Part shown: positions 15,701 to 23,637 of the stretch, piece after piece
Layout: each line of letters opens with the position of its first letter
Position numbering within the stretch: the stretch's first letter is position 1
Virus record (IMG/VR): IMGVR_UViG_3300042114_000006
Location: 1-23,870 of that record
Length of the DNA: 23,870 nt
Strand: one strand, 5' to 3'
Source of the DNA: a virus
Program-made: the position numbers and the translations under genes
The notes under the pieces: generated by a model
What the model saw: only the letters and a program-made list of their open reading frames with translations
Told to the model about the DNA's origin: nothing
The model's database searches: none

Positions 15701-18700
15701 CAGAAGCTAGAAAAGAAAACAGAAAGTATGGAAGTTACTAAAGTAGTTACTAGATTACAACGTAAAGAATTACTTACTCTTGAAGAGGAGGCGTTTAAAG
15801 CAGAACATGAAGCTCAGATAAAACAGGAACTACAACAAGTAGATGTCATTGCTAAAATACAGCAGATAGATAATAATATTGATGTATACACAGAAGAGCT
15901 GAAAGAATTAGAAAAGGACGCAGAGAGTAATGGTACAGAGATATTAAAGCTTTCTAATAGGGTAGAAGAGTTAGAGGCACAAAAAGAAAAGATAATTAGT
16001 AAAGACATAACACGAGACCTGTTAGGAAATAGTGTAAGTAATATAGTAAAAGAAGCAGGTAAAGGATATGCAGGTGCTAAGTTTGCTCAACCTACAGAAA
16101 TTAGTAAGTATGTAAAGCTTAGTAATAGCGTATCCAGTTTATTAGGTAGTGTACATGTAAAATATTTCAACAGTGCTGTAGTACAGGATGCTCGACTTTT
16201 AACAACTAAACTGTTAAAAAAGATACTAGCTCCGATAGATAATGAGGTAACAAAGTATAAAGTACCTAAAGAGTTATTACAGTTAATGTCATCCCCTTCT
16301 AGAGGACTTATATTTGATACTGAAGGTAGTATAAATGAGAATGTAGCTGTAGCTATAGATGTTGCACTTACTGAGTATATGGCTATGGGTGCGTATAATT
16401 TAGGTAGTAAAAATAAAGAACAGATAGCAGCTATGACAGGTAAACAAGAGTTTGATGTTGATAAGGATATGATTAAGTTCTTTAAAGACTTAGGTATGTA
16501 CTCTAAGAATGCTGTAGATGATATAGGTAAGACCGTATTACGATCTTTAGGTTTATCTATGAATGAGAATATACCCCAAGATCTGTACGCTAAACTTGTA
16601 GCAGATCTTGGAAATGTGGCACTACATGTAGGTATAGAGAATGGAGACTTAGAGTTTATTGATGTCAAAGCTGCGAAGCATAACAAGTTTTTAGGTTACA
16701 TAATAGATGAAAAGACGGTAGAGACTACTATTCCATTTATTAGGTTTACAGCTAAAGGTAAGGCTGATATGCCTATACATAAAGCTATGTTTGCTGAGTT
16801 TAAGAAAGCGTTTAAAGTGGAAGATACATTTAGAAAAGGACCTCATTCTAAACCTATCAAAACCAAAGATAGAAGTATTAGAAATAACCCTATTACAGAG
16901 CAATCAGATACTGCTGCAAAAGTAATGGACTTATTTAGACAAGATAGGTTTGTGAAAGAAGAAGGTGTATTTACATGGTTAGTAGATGATAAAAATAGAG
17001 ATATAGCATTACACCATCTAGGGTATATGACTGAAAAAGAGATGCAAGAGTTAAGCTATAATGCGAGAGACTCACAAGAAGCTAAGAATGAGGAGATAGT
17101 ACGTAGTTTAGATGCATTGAAAGAACTAGAAATGGATGAGATGTATTTTGATTGGTTCTATTCTAAAAATGGTCGTTATATGATGGATAGTAATACTGTA
17201 AACCCTCAAACAGACAAATTACACAGATTTACTATAGTTATGGAAGCACATAAATCAGAACTAGATGTAAACAATGTAGAACATATGGGACTATTTAGGT
17301 TTGCATTAGCACAAGCTTTTGGTATGAGCACTGATAAGAAGTCTAATATCAAGGTACAAGAGTTTGGAGAGCTACTATTAAAAAAAGACCCAAAAGAATT
17401 GATGCAGATGTTAGAGACTGGTAAGTTTACTGACGGTATTGAGGTAGAACATTTGGGTCATTACTTACAAGGTGTAGAAGCTTTAAAGGTGTATAGTGCA
17501 GCAAAAGATGGGAAGTTTGATACATTTTTAACGGTAGAGTCTGATGCAGTTACATCAGGATTTGGACTGAAACTATTACAATTTCCAATATTGAAAGATA
17601 AGGATGGTATTAAAAGTGTATTTGAAACTGTCAAAGGTTGGTTGGCTAAAACAGGTATGTTTGTAGATAAGACTGTTACATCTATGAATGATGAAATTAG
17701 TGCGATAGATGTTGTTACAGGTAAGAAAATGTTCTTTGATAGTTATGAGACATTGGCTAAAGCTGTACATCATGGTGAGGTTAAAGAAGAGAATTACCCT
17801 AAAAAAGAAGGCAAAGATTGGAATCCTTGGGATGGGGTTGTAAAGTATGATAGTAGCATACCTCATGAGATATTTGTGGCTGTGTTACCTACAGTAGATG
17901 GTGAAGGAGAGGTAGGTAAAGCATTACGTACACTATTTAAAGACCCATTTATGACATTCAACTATAGTAGAGGGATCGGTGCAATCAAGAAGAGCTTAGG
18001 AAGTATTATAGCAGATGGTCTAATAGATAAGTTTGTTGCTGGTAAAGACTTGTCAAAAGAAGAGAGTGCACTACTCTTAAAGCTAAAACTTACGTACGGA
18101 AAGAGTTTAATATCAGACTTAAAAAAGAAAGATCCTAGCACTATTACAGCTATAAGTCCAGGTATGCCAGATTTGTATAAATACTTAAATGATATGGGTG
18201 TAAGTACTTATGGTCATTTGGCAGCTAAATCATTAGAAGATAATTTTAGTGAGTTTGTTAAGGTAAACGACATAACTAATAAAGCATTCACTGAGATGTT
18301 TATGGCATATGAGACTGACTATTTAACTGTGGTAAATGAAATGCAGAATAGTAAGAGTAGAGGTATTACAAAGAAAGAAGACTTAGAGATAATCAAAAGC
18401 TTACGTGGTAAATTCCCACTTATAAAAGGACCATACTCTAAAGCTAAAGATCTAAGTGACACTATTGCAATTTATGATACAGTTAATGTAGACTCTAAAA
18501 CACTAGAAGAGAGCTATGGTACTGTGTCAACTAAGTTGGCAGGTGGTAAAGATAAGAAGGTACAAAGTAAGATACGTCAATTGAAGGCAGCTATTAAATC
18601 TGGTTCTGTTGTACCTATTCACTATTTAGATGGTGCTGCTATTGGAAATACTACATTAAACTTTAATGGTGGTATTTTAGGAATACATGATGCTATTATA

Positions 18701-19090
18701 GCAAATCTACTCAAAACAAAAGAGGTAGTTAGTAATTATAATAAGAACATAGTTGAGGTTAATAAAGAGTATAGCATAATAGAGGCTCTATTAGAGTCTT
18801 ATGCTAGAGTCTTCAAAGATGCTTCTACTAAGGAGTCAGAGAAAACACTAACAGAGTTAAAAGAAGTAACAGAGCTTATTACTAAGATGAGGAAAGAACT
18901 TTTTAGTCATGATATAGATGTAGTGCACATGAGTGCTATGCCTGGAAGTAAGTATGCCCATAAAGGTGAGAATACTAAAGTAGAAAGTACTTATAATGAT
19001 GCACAGAAAAAGGCTATCTTAGAGATACTAAATAAGCCAGTTATAAAGCAGTTACTATTACGCAATAATATACAATTAGAGGAGTGTTAA
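12797..19090 (+). CDS. N4-like virion RNA polymerase, N-terminal domain plus catalytic core
   Basis: A 2097-residue protein, probably packaged in the virion and ejected to transcribe early genes. An alternative start at 12752 is rejected because ATG 12797 has AAAAGG six bases upstream. Residues 1-960 form the N-terminal part, with glycine-rich amphipathic segments (262-300), a VEGITEGAQEI motif near 532 that I recall from ejection proteins, and unknown globular regions. A coiled coil spans about 963-1070. The polymerase core follows, with T7/N4-type motifs: DWFYSKNGR (1452-1460; Arg1460 of the T/DxxGR motif), VESDAVTSG (motif A, Asp1583), RTLFKDPFMTFNY (motif B, Arg1711, Lys1715, Tyr1723, with the same R-4-K-8-Y spacing as T7 and N4) and GIHDAI (motif C, Asp1965), preceded by IHYLDGA. 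The protein ends 132 residues after motif C, where N4's mini-vRNAP also ends, lacking the C-terminal domain. Confidence 0.9.
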   Translation: MSINDIYGIDYSKPLYSQMYGVAPTKADQEQMIRDERLQRLEQAKLDKQARLGFNVTESLQQNLSNALDAQIYKEADGSLYQIDYMLDDQGMSQGTKKVPFIGKTRDLYIDSTAEGNMKLGLARTDQGGYTGRYDTLLHPEWETASNNQLAGPKGVTPKDGALMNITLPYNYATQFEYGVHSDVDQIRNRAMGVGPKSGTSQAEYGSGQTEYTTQDAPMWNADYIRGATGSDVGVNTPMPETPKFTSSPDVPYTSAVYTPSEGLQIPEALGAGAGTLLGKGAELLGEGMELGGSIMEMPGKAVESFGEWQEKYNLKHPPKTGDKVSETISKWQSAFAAGAKDLGKWMNTDNVLADTFREEGAQIQQEQKDFRDKSQWNDLTGYDPKDVQRYGEEFADRVEKGNYGDAIGGLFDTRAITAFSNSLPEMVAMANPWGLGTVMASNVNKNLNDLYANADKKGEVVTKGQVAASTGLSIVSTYLDRLGDKAVLSGNTVTLAKIIDKMPASVTNKVMSVYEVPLKGIGISMSATGKVAVEGITEGAQEILEGKAQDSNLQNLTLTAEEKRKALEATGIGLGAGGIPVAGRQVLDSAKLLDSTISLMAAGIKGITNSESEAISEEPVKLTEAQVKSAETVDKLKKFVDTDEPKGYVAVLKKLDLLDMGEDTEIEAQKLRQTIADKLSQTDVPIRLEELRLGSSEEAEAFIEEMFVNATDRDSTSLMDNLLKVGEKFDIGSETVKLIKDSATVEFEATAGKKGYETYDRALKRLSADPEGNSKTISQIEDQLEHFENTQIDRLDRFEKKVSTIEANLKSGIQKNGKERVSYAGGGGFDIYVKDGKIIPATYDTIKAIKRNVEGIGKVIDKYGIQRAESTVVDPYSPIGKFRVDKKVTPKNRLGFLSKLESKIKKGETIFMDIASKRTKTEHITANKLAKNGYVEVDVVGHPQPKSGRWVSKINIKVDETKVEAKRQKLEKKTESMEVTKVVTRLQRKELLTLEEEAFKAEHEAQIKQELQQVDVIAKIQQIDNNIDVYTEELKELEKDAESNGTEILKLSNRVEELEAQKEKIISKDITRDLLGNSVSNIVKEAGKGYAGAKFAQPTEISKYVKLSNSVSSLLGSVHVKYFNSAVVQDARLLTTKLLKKILAPIDNEVTKYKVPKELLQLMSSPSRGLIFDTEGSINENVAVAIDVALTEYMAMGAYNLGSKNKEQIAAMTGKQEFDVDKDMIKFFKDLGMYSKNAVDDIGKTVLRSLGLSMNENIPQDLYAKLVADLGNVALHVGIENGDLEFIDVKAAKHNKFLGYIIDEKTVETTIPFIRFTAKGKADMPIHKAMFAEFKKAFKVEDTFRKGPHSKPIKTKDRSIRNNPITEQSDTAAKVMDLFRQDRFVKEEGVFTWLVDDKNRDIALHHLGYMTEKEMQELSYNARDSQEAKNEEIVRSLDALKELEMDEMYFDWFYSKNGRYMMDSNTVNPQTDKLHRFTIVMEAHKSELDVNNVEHMGLFRFALAQAFGMSTDKKSNIKVQEFGELLLKKDPKELMQMLETGKFTDGIEVEHLGHYLQGVEALKVYSAAKDGKFDTFLTVESDAVTSGFGLKLLQFPILKDKDGIKSVFETVKGWLAKTGMFVDKTVTSMNDEISAIDVVTGKKMFFDSYETLAKAVHHGEVKEENYPKKEGKDWNPWDGVVKYDSSIPHEIFVAVLPTVDGEGEVGKALRTLFKDPFMTFNYSRGIGAIKKSLGSIIADGLIDKFVAGKDLSKEESALLLKLKLTYGKSLISDLKKKDPSTITAISPGMPDLYKYLNDMGVSTYGHLAAKSLEDNFSEFVKVNDITNKAFTEMFMAYETDYLTVVNEMQNSKSRGITKKEDLEIIKSLRGKFPLIKGPYSKAKDLSDTIAIYDTVNVDSKTLEESYGTVSTKLAGGKDKKVQSKIRQLKAAIKSGSVVPIHYLDGAAIGNTTLNFNGGILGIHDAIIANLLKTKEVVSNYNKNIVEVNKEYSIIEALLESYARVFKDASTKESEKTLTELKEVTELITKMRKELFSHDIDVVHMSAMPGSKYAHKGENTKVESTYNDAQKKAILEILNKPVIKQLLLRNNIQLEEC

Positions 19091-22000
19091 TGAGTTGTCA
19101 AATACCTCAAGCTATTGAGTTAGTGAAAGAAAGAAGTACAAACGCATACAGACAAATTCAAGAGGCTATAGAAAAACATGCTGAAGCCAAATCAGATATA
19201 GTACCTCTTGCAGTAGAGGTGGAAGACACTATGCCTGGTTATAGATTATACTCTATAGATGATGAAGCATCCAAAGCCGTAACTAGAGAGAATGATGATG
19301 GTACATTACTTTTAGATCAAGTAGAGACTGATACTGGAGCTAGAAAGAAAGGATACTCCAGACAAGTTATAAATAAAGTAATAGAAGACTATGGGGATAA
19401 AATTATAACTTTAAGTGCAGAACCTAAAGCTGGTATCTCTATGAAGGATTTGGTTAAATACTATGAATCCTTTGGGTTTACTATAGATAGTAAAGTAGGT
19501 AAAGATGCTACTGCTATGACTCGTGTTCCTACTGAAACTACTTTAGGAAGTGATGGAAGTACAGTTTCGGATTCATATAATCAGGTACAAAGTAAGAAAT
19601 TTAAAGAAGAACTGGAAGATGTGTTAATATTTGAAGGATTGTATGTAAAATTTAGTAATAACCATGAAGAGACTGTAGATGTGTTGGGTATTAATGTAGT
19701 AAAGAAAGGTAAGGTTATAAATATCATTAGAACTAAGGGTGACATATTACAATTACATAATGAGGATGGAGTGTGGTCTACTAAAGATGGAGATGTAGCT
19801 CCAGACTTCGATGAGATATTCCATAAAACTCTACAACAAGTGCTAGGTAGTGACGAAGAGGCTACATATAATAAAAGAGAAGAAAATCTACGGAAGAATG
19901 CATTGGAAAGTGCTGATGGTATGAAGGCTATTATAGATGAATTGAACGATGCTGACGAAGGATATAAGAAATATGTAAAAGGTCTTATTGATATGATAGG
20001 TCCAGAGTTTATCAGGAATAAGAACCTATACTTGAATAAAGATGCACAACGAAATAGTGGGACTGTAGGTATAAATGGTATAGTTATAAATGTTGCGCCA
20101 AATATAGACTATAGTGATAAAACAGCTACAGAAGTATATGCACATGAATTAATGCACGCAATTACTAAATTTGCAATTGAAAGTAAAGATTTAGAAGTGC
20201 AAGCTATTGTTAGACAGCTAACTAAATTAAGAAATCAAGCTGCTAAAATATTCAGTTGGAAGGATTTTATGCCTACACAATCATTAGACAAGGCTGCAGA
20301 TAAAATCAAAGCTCAAGCTAGGTATGAATATATATTTGAAAATGCTAATAGTAGGCATGAATTTTTAGCTTATGGAATGACCAATAAAAAAGTAATGGGC
20401 AAACTCAAGGCAAACAAAACCACTGTTACACCAGATGAGGGTATGACATTATTTGATAAGCTTCAAGTATTTGTACAAAAACTACTTAATGTAACTTTGG
20501 GAAAAGTTAAATGGAGTAATATAGATAAAAATATGAAAGCTCAACTACATCAGCTCACATTTGAATTGATGGTGCATAATGGAAAGGCAATAAGAAGTAA
20601 TAATCGAAAGAACTCAAATTCAGCTTTACACGCTGTTGCTAAATCTATTAACATAGGAAATAAAAAAGTAGGTCAGTTATTTGATATGGTAACAGATGCT
20701 TTTGCAGGGGATCCTGATGCTAGAATAGGTATGCCGAACCCTAATGCAGAGGTACTTGAGAAAACTACTTATATGTTAAGGATGTTACCTAAACTTGCTG
20801 TTAGAGAAGATCTAAGAGGTATTAGAGAAGTAGTAATATCATCATTTGGGTTAAACCCAGAAGGGGTTATTCAAAACATTATGCGAGATGTACAAGGAAA
20901 CCCATCTTCATTAGAGCGGGATATTGAGCACTTAGCTATGGCTTCTGATGGTATTGATAGGGTGAGAGAGCTTACTGTTGTAGAAACTACTAAAGCTATC
21001 AGAGAGAAGTTTGACAAGCTTACTTCAGTGGAAGATGAAGCTATTACATTATCTTTGTTGGATACGGATGTTGGAGTATTAATAAAAGACTACTCTATAC
21101 GAGAGATTGGTGAACTTTTAAGTAGCCCAGAAGCACTTGAAAAGAGAATTGTGGAAGTTAAAAATGAACTTTATAAAATTGATAGTAAAAATTTCTTTTG
21201 GAATATAAATCAAGCTACAGGGTTAGGGTTTTATTTGGCTACTGGTAAAGCAGGTGTTGCTCAAAACCTAAATGCTTATAATATTGCATCTGGAATACTT
21301 ACAGCACATAGAAGAAAAGCTAGAAGAAATGTAGTTGAAAAAATAGATGAGTTAGCTACGCTTGTAGGGATGAAATATACCTCTCAAGACTCTAATGAAC
21401 TAGTGAGTGAGTTAATTACTAAAAATCCAGATGCTATAAAGTATGTATTGGAGTTAAACGAAGGTATTAAAAAAGATGCAAGAGAGCAAATCTTTGAGAC
21501 TGATGTTAATATTATAAAAGGATATAGTAAGGAGATATTTGATGATACTGTGGATGTAAGAATAAGACCATTATCAGAAAAAGCTACTATGGAGTACAAT
21601 GGGTTTGAGTTGGTAAAAGTGCTGGATGGGGGTACTGGAACTATGGCTTTATACAGATCAAAAATGTATGTTAACAGCAGTTATAATAGAGGTGCTAGTA
21701 GGATTACTAATATAGTGAAAAGAGGGACATCTCTAACTGATATCTCATTTACAGATGATTATAGTACATCTAAAAGAGCATTACAGAAAGAGATTAAAAG
21801 GATACGTTATGAGGCTTATGAAGAAGTAGCTAAAATGCAATCTGGGGAATATACTCCAGATACTGGCAATACCCTATCTCCAGTTCTTAATCAGGATGGT
21901 TTAGTTGTGGATTATAGGTATATGATGGGTAAAGCCAATAAGAAAGAGCTGTTAGGGCAGGATACTAAAGCTACTGTAGTAATGGGTAGAACATTAGGAA

Positions 22001-23211
22001 GCATTAGAGATAAAGTAGATACAGATATACAGAATAAGTTAGTATTAGAAGTTATACAAAAAGACATGAAAGCTAACTATGTAAAAGGGGCTACACTTGG
22101 CCGAAATAACCAACAGTACATCAAAATTGAAAATAATAGTCCGAATATTACGGTAAGTGAGATATATAAACTGTTACCAGAACATATGAAAGAAGCTATT
22201 AGAGATAGTGATGATGGCTTTATTGCGGTAAGAAGAGATATGCTGCATAACTACTTTGGGTTTAGGGATATGAGTATCCTAGATTTTAAGTTGATTCATG
22301 GAGTAACTCCTGATGTGTTACATAAATGGGTTAAGTATGCTGAGAAGATGTGGCAACAAATAGTAAGCATAAGTAAAGTGGATATAGTAATTAGAACCCC
22401 TGCAGTATTTATAGGAAATGTAATATCCAATTTTATGTATAGTGTAGTTAATGGGGCAAGTCCATTAAGAGTACTTAAAATGCAAGTTCGTAACATGCAA
22501 GCTATAAAAGATTACTTAGATGTACAAGCAGAGGTTGAAAGACTACGTATTGGAGGATTGGTCGGAAAAGATAATAGTAAAAGAATCAGTATGTTAGAAA
22601 GAGAGTTGAAAAGTAATGCTGTAGCTGATTTAATGGAAGCAGGGATGTATCAAGCTATTGTAGAAGATTTGAAAAAGCAAGATATAAAAAGCTCTAATAA
22701 AGTAGTGAGGAAGATAGAGGATGCAGCAGATAGCTTACCTGAGTATGTAAAGAATGGTGTTAATTGGTTATACCTAGGGAAAGGTACAGGGTTTTTTGAT
22801 TTTATGACTACTGCTACTCAGTATAGTGACTTTGTAGCTAGGGCTACTGAGTACCAATTACTTAGAGAGAGAGGTGTTAGTCAAAAAGTAGCTTTAGATA
22901 ATGTACTCGATGTATTTATTAACTATGGAAAGCCAGCAAGTAGCTTTGAAGAGTATTTGAATAATATGGGGTTATTTATGTTTACAAAGTATATGAAGAG
23001 AATCACCAGAGTAGTACATAAGTCTATTCGTGATAAGCCTCTTAATGTACTTTTAAGTGTGTTTGCACAAGAAGCGTTCTTTGAAGTTGATGACATACAA
23101 GACCAAAACATTCTTACTAGAAGTTTTAGCAATTTACATCAAGATATGTTTAAACATTTTGATAACGCAATAACACCTACTTCCTTACAATTCCTAGGAA
23201 TTCTTAAGTAG
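19090..23211 (+). CDS. Separate vRNAP C-terminal-domain protein with GNAT-like and zincin motifs
   Basis: A 1373-residue protein close in size to the N4 vRNAP C-terminal domain (about 1397 residues), which in N4 is needed to package the enzyme. A GTG at 19084 is possible, but ATG 19090 is preferred because AGAGGAG lies upstream and it forms TAATG with the previous stop. Residues 50-146 look like a GNAT fold: a LLLDQVETDTGARKKGYSRQ loop (73-92), an IITLSAE strand and a LVKYYESFGF helix. Residues 352-356 are HELMH, and E424 in SRHEFLAYGMTN is a plausible third zinc ligand, giving a gluzincin-type site. The last 150 residues (FFDFMTTATQYSDFVARATEY, near 1235, onward) match the helical C-terminal module I recall from giant phage virion polyproteins (LPD38-like). 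No polymerase motif is present, so it should act with the upstream gene product. Confidence 0.8.
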   Translation: MSCQIPQAIELVKERSTNAYRQIQEAIEKHAEAKSDIVPLAVEVEDTMPGYRLYSIDDEASKAVTRENDDGTLLLDQVETDTGARKKGYSRQVINKVIEDYGDKIITLSAEPKAGISMKDLVKYYESFGFTIDSKVGKDATAMTRVPTETTLGSDGSTVSDSYNQVQSKKFKEELEDVLIFEGLYVKFSNNHEETVDVLGINVVKKGKVINIIRTKGDILQLHNEDGVWSTKDGDVAPDFDEIFHKTLQQVLGSDEEATYNKREENLRKNALESADGMKAIIDELNDADEGYKKYVKGLIDMIGPEFIRNKNLYLNKDAQRNSGTVGINGIVINVAPNIDYSDKTATEVYAHELMHAITKFAIESKDLEVQAIVRQLTKLRNQAAKIFSWKDFMPTQSLDKAADKIKAQARYEYIFENANSRHEFLAYGMTNKKVMGKLKANKTTVTPDEGMTLFDKLQVFVQKLLNVTLGKVKWSNIDKNMKAQLHQLTFELMVHNGKAIRSNNRKNSNSALHAVAKSINIGNKKVGQLFDMVTDAFAGDPDARIGMPNPNAEVLEKTTYMLRMLPKLAVREDLRGIREVVISSFGLNPEGVIQNIMRDVQGNPSSLERDIEHLAMASDGIDRVRELTVVETTKAIREKFDKLTSVEDEAITLSLLDTDVGVLIKDYSIREIGELLSSPEALEKRIVEVKNELYKIDSKNFFWNINQATGLGFYLATGKAGVAQNLNAYNIASGILTAHRRKARRNVVEKIDELATLVGMKYTSQDSNELVSELITKNPDAIKYVLELNEGIKKDAREQIFETDVNIIKGYSKEIFDDTVDVRIRPLSEKATMEYNGFELVKVLDGGTGTMALYRSKMYVNSSYNRGASRITNIVKRGTSLTDISFTDDYSTSKRALQKEIKRIRYEAYEEVAKMQSGEYTPDTGNTLSPVLNQDGLVVDYRYMMGKANKKELLGQDTKATVVMGRTLGSIRDKVDTDIQNKLVLEVIQKDMKANYVKGATLGRNNQQYIKIENNSPNITVSEIYKLLPEHMKEAIRDSDDGFIAVRRDMLHNYFGFRDMSILDFKLIHGVTPDVLHKWVKYAEKMWQQIVSISKVDIVIRTPAVFIGNVISNFMYSVVNGASPLRVLKMQVRNMQAIKDYLDVQAEVERLRIGGLVGKDNSKRISMLERELKSNAVADLMEAGMYQAIVEDLKKQDIKSSNKVVRKIEDAADSLPEYVKNGVNWLYLGKGTGFFDFMTTATQYSDFVARATEYQLLRERGVSQKVALDNVLDVFINYGKPASSFEEYLNNMGLFMFTKYMKRITRVVHKSIRDKPLNVLLSVFAQEAFFEVDDIQDQNILTRSFSNLHQDMFKHFDNAITPTSLQFLGILK

Positions 23212-23214
23212 GTG
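23174..23214. terminator. Two-tier inverted repeat, likely bidirectional terminator
   Basis: CACCTACTT (23174-23182) and AAGTAGGTG (23206-23214) are perfect nine-base arms. Inside them is the perfect palindrome AATTCCTAGGAATT (23189-23202). The structure straddles the stop codon of the vRNAP C-terminal gene and the end of the opposing 57-residue gene. A T-rich stretch (ACTTTGCTTTT) follows on the plus strand and a shorter one (TTATTG) on the minus strand. Termination of both converging transcripts is the simplest reading. Confidence 0.7.
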
Positions 23215-23367
23215 AGACTTTGCTTTTAGTAAGTTGTGAAATCCTGAGAATAGTAGTAATACTCCTACACTTAGGATAGCCCAAATTGAAACATAGACTG
23301 TAGCTAATATTACAATTGCAACTATTACTATTATGGTAGTGTAGAGTAAGGATTTTAGAAATATCAT
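23194..23367 (-). CDS. 57-residue membrane protein, coupled gene
   Basis: Reads MIFLKSLLYTTIIVIVAIVI at the N-terminus and gives two hydrophobic segments (about 5-24 and 26-42) separated by very few residues, then a basic tail (HNLLKAKSHLLKNS). Its ATG overlaps the previous stop (ATGA), and GGGAGG lies eight bases upstream inside a small hairpin. The gene's last 18 bases run into the opposing vRNAP gene. Small paired membrane proteins of this kind are often holin or antiholin-like, but no holin family is recognised, so that is only a suggestion. It is too short to appear as a long open frame but is well supported by its start signals and composition. Confidence 0.65.
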   Translation of the reverse strand: MIFLKSLLYTTIIVIVAIVILATVYVSIWAILSVGVLLLFSGFHNLLKAKSHLLKNS

Positions 23368-23636
23368 TTAGGGAGCCTCCCTTTCCACTTGTCCATAAAG
23401 TCTGTAGTATCTACGAAACTTAGGAATGTAGGAGGAGAGAATAGCAAATAGATAGATATCATAAAAGAACTGATTGTGGCTATTATCATACCTCCTAATG
23501 AGTTAGCGAAAACAGAGGAGAGTATTACCAATAGTATAGTATCTAATATTGCATCTTGATATCTATGGTGCTCTACTTTCCACTTTATTATGAGAAGGTT
23601 GAATGCAGCAGCTATCGCAATGATTACTGCTTCCAT
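23364..23636 (-). CDS. 90-residue small membrane protein
   Basis: Three hydrophobic stretches are visible: residues 2-18 (EAVIIAIAAAFNLLIIK), 28-46 (AILDTILLVILSSVFANSL) and 48-68 (GMIIATISSFMISIYLLF), with a charged loop WKVEHHRYQD between the first two and a polar C-terminal tail rich in Lys/Asp. I recall similar small conserved membrane proteins in other phages, with no known function. The start lies one base after the upstream gene's stop. It is opposite in direction to the late block, so it belongs to another transcription unit (in N4, the early/middle genes end facing gene 50). A lysis or membrane-remodelling role is possible but not shown. Confidence 0.65.
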   Translation of the reverse strand: MEAVIIAIAAAFNLLIIKWKVEHHRYQDAILDTILLVILSSVFANSLGGMIIATISSFMISIYLLFSPPTFLSFVDTTDFMDKWKGRLPK

Positions 23637-23637
23637 T

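Noticed and set aside
16087-16686. 199-codon open frame on the minus strand
   Set aside because: Ser/Leu/Ile-rich antisense product of the polymerase core, overlapping a clearly coding frame with conserved context and lacking start signals.
23370-23382. AGGGA-GCC-TCCCT hairpin as an N4-type vRNAP promoter
   Set aside because: The five-pair stem and three-base loop match N4 promoter geometry, but it is explained by the GGGAGG ribosome binding site of the coupled gene and lies within a gene end; a single short hairpin is weak evidence.
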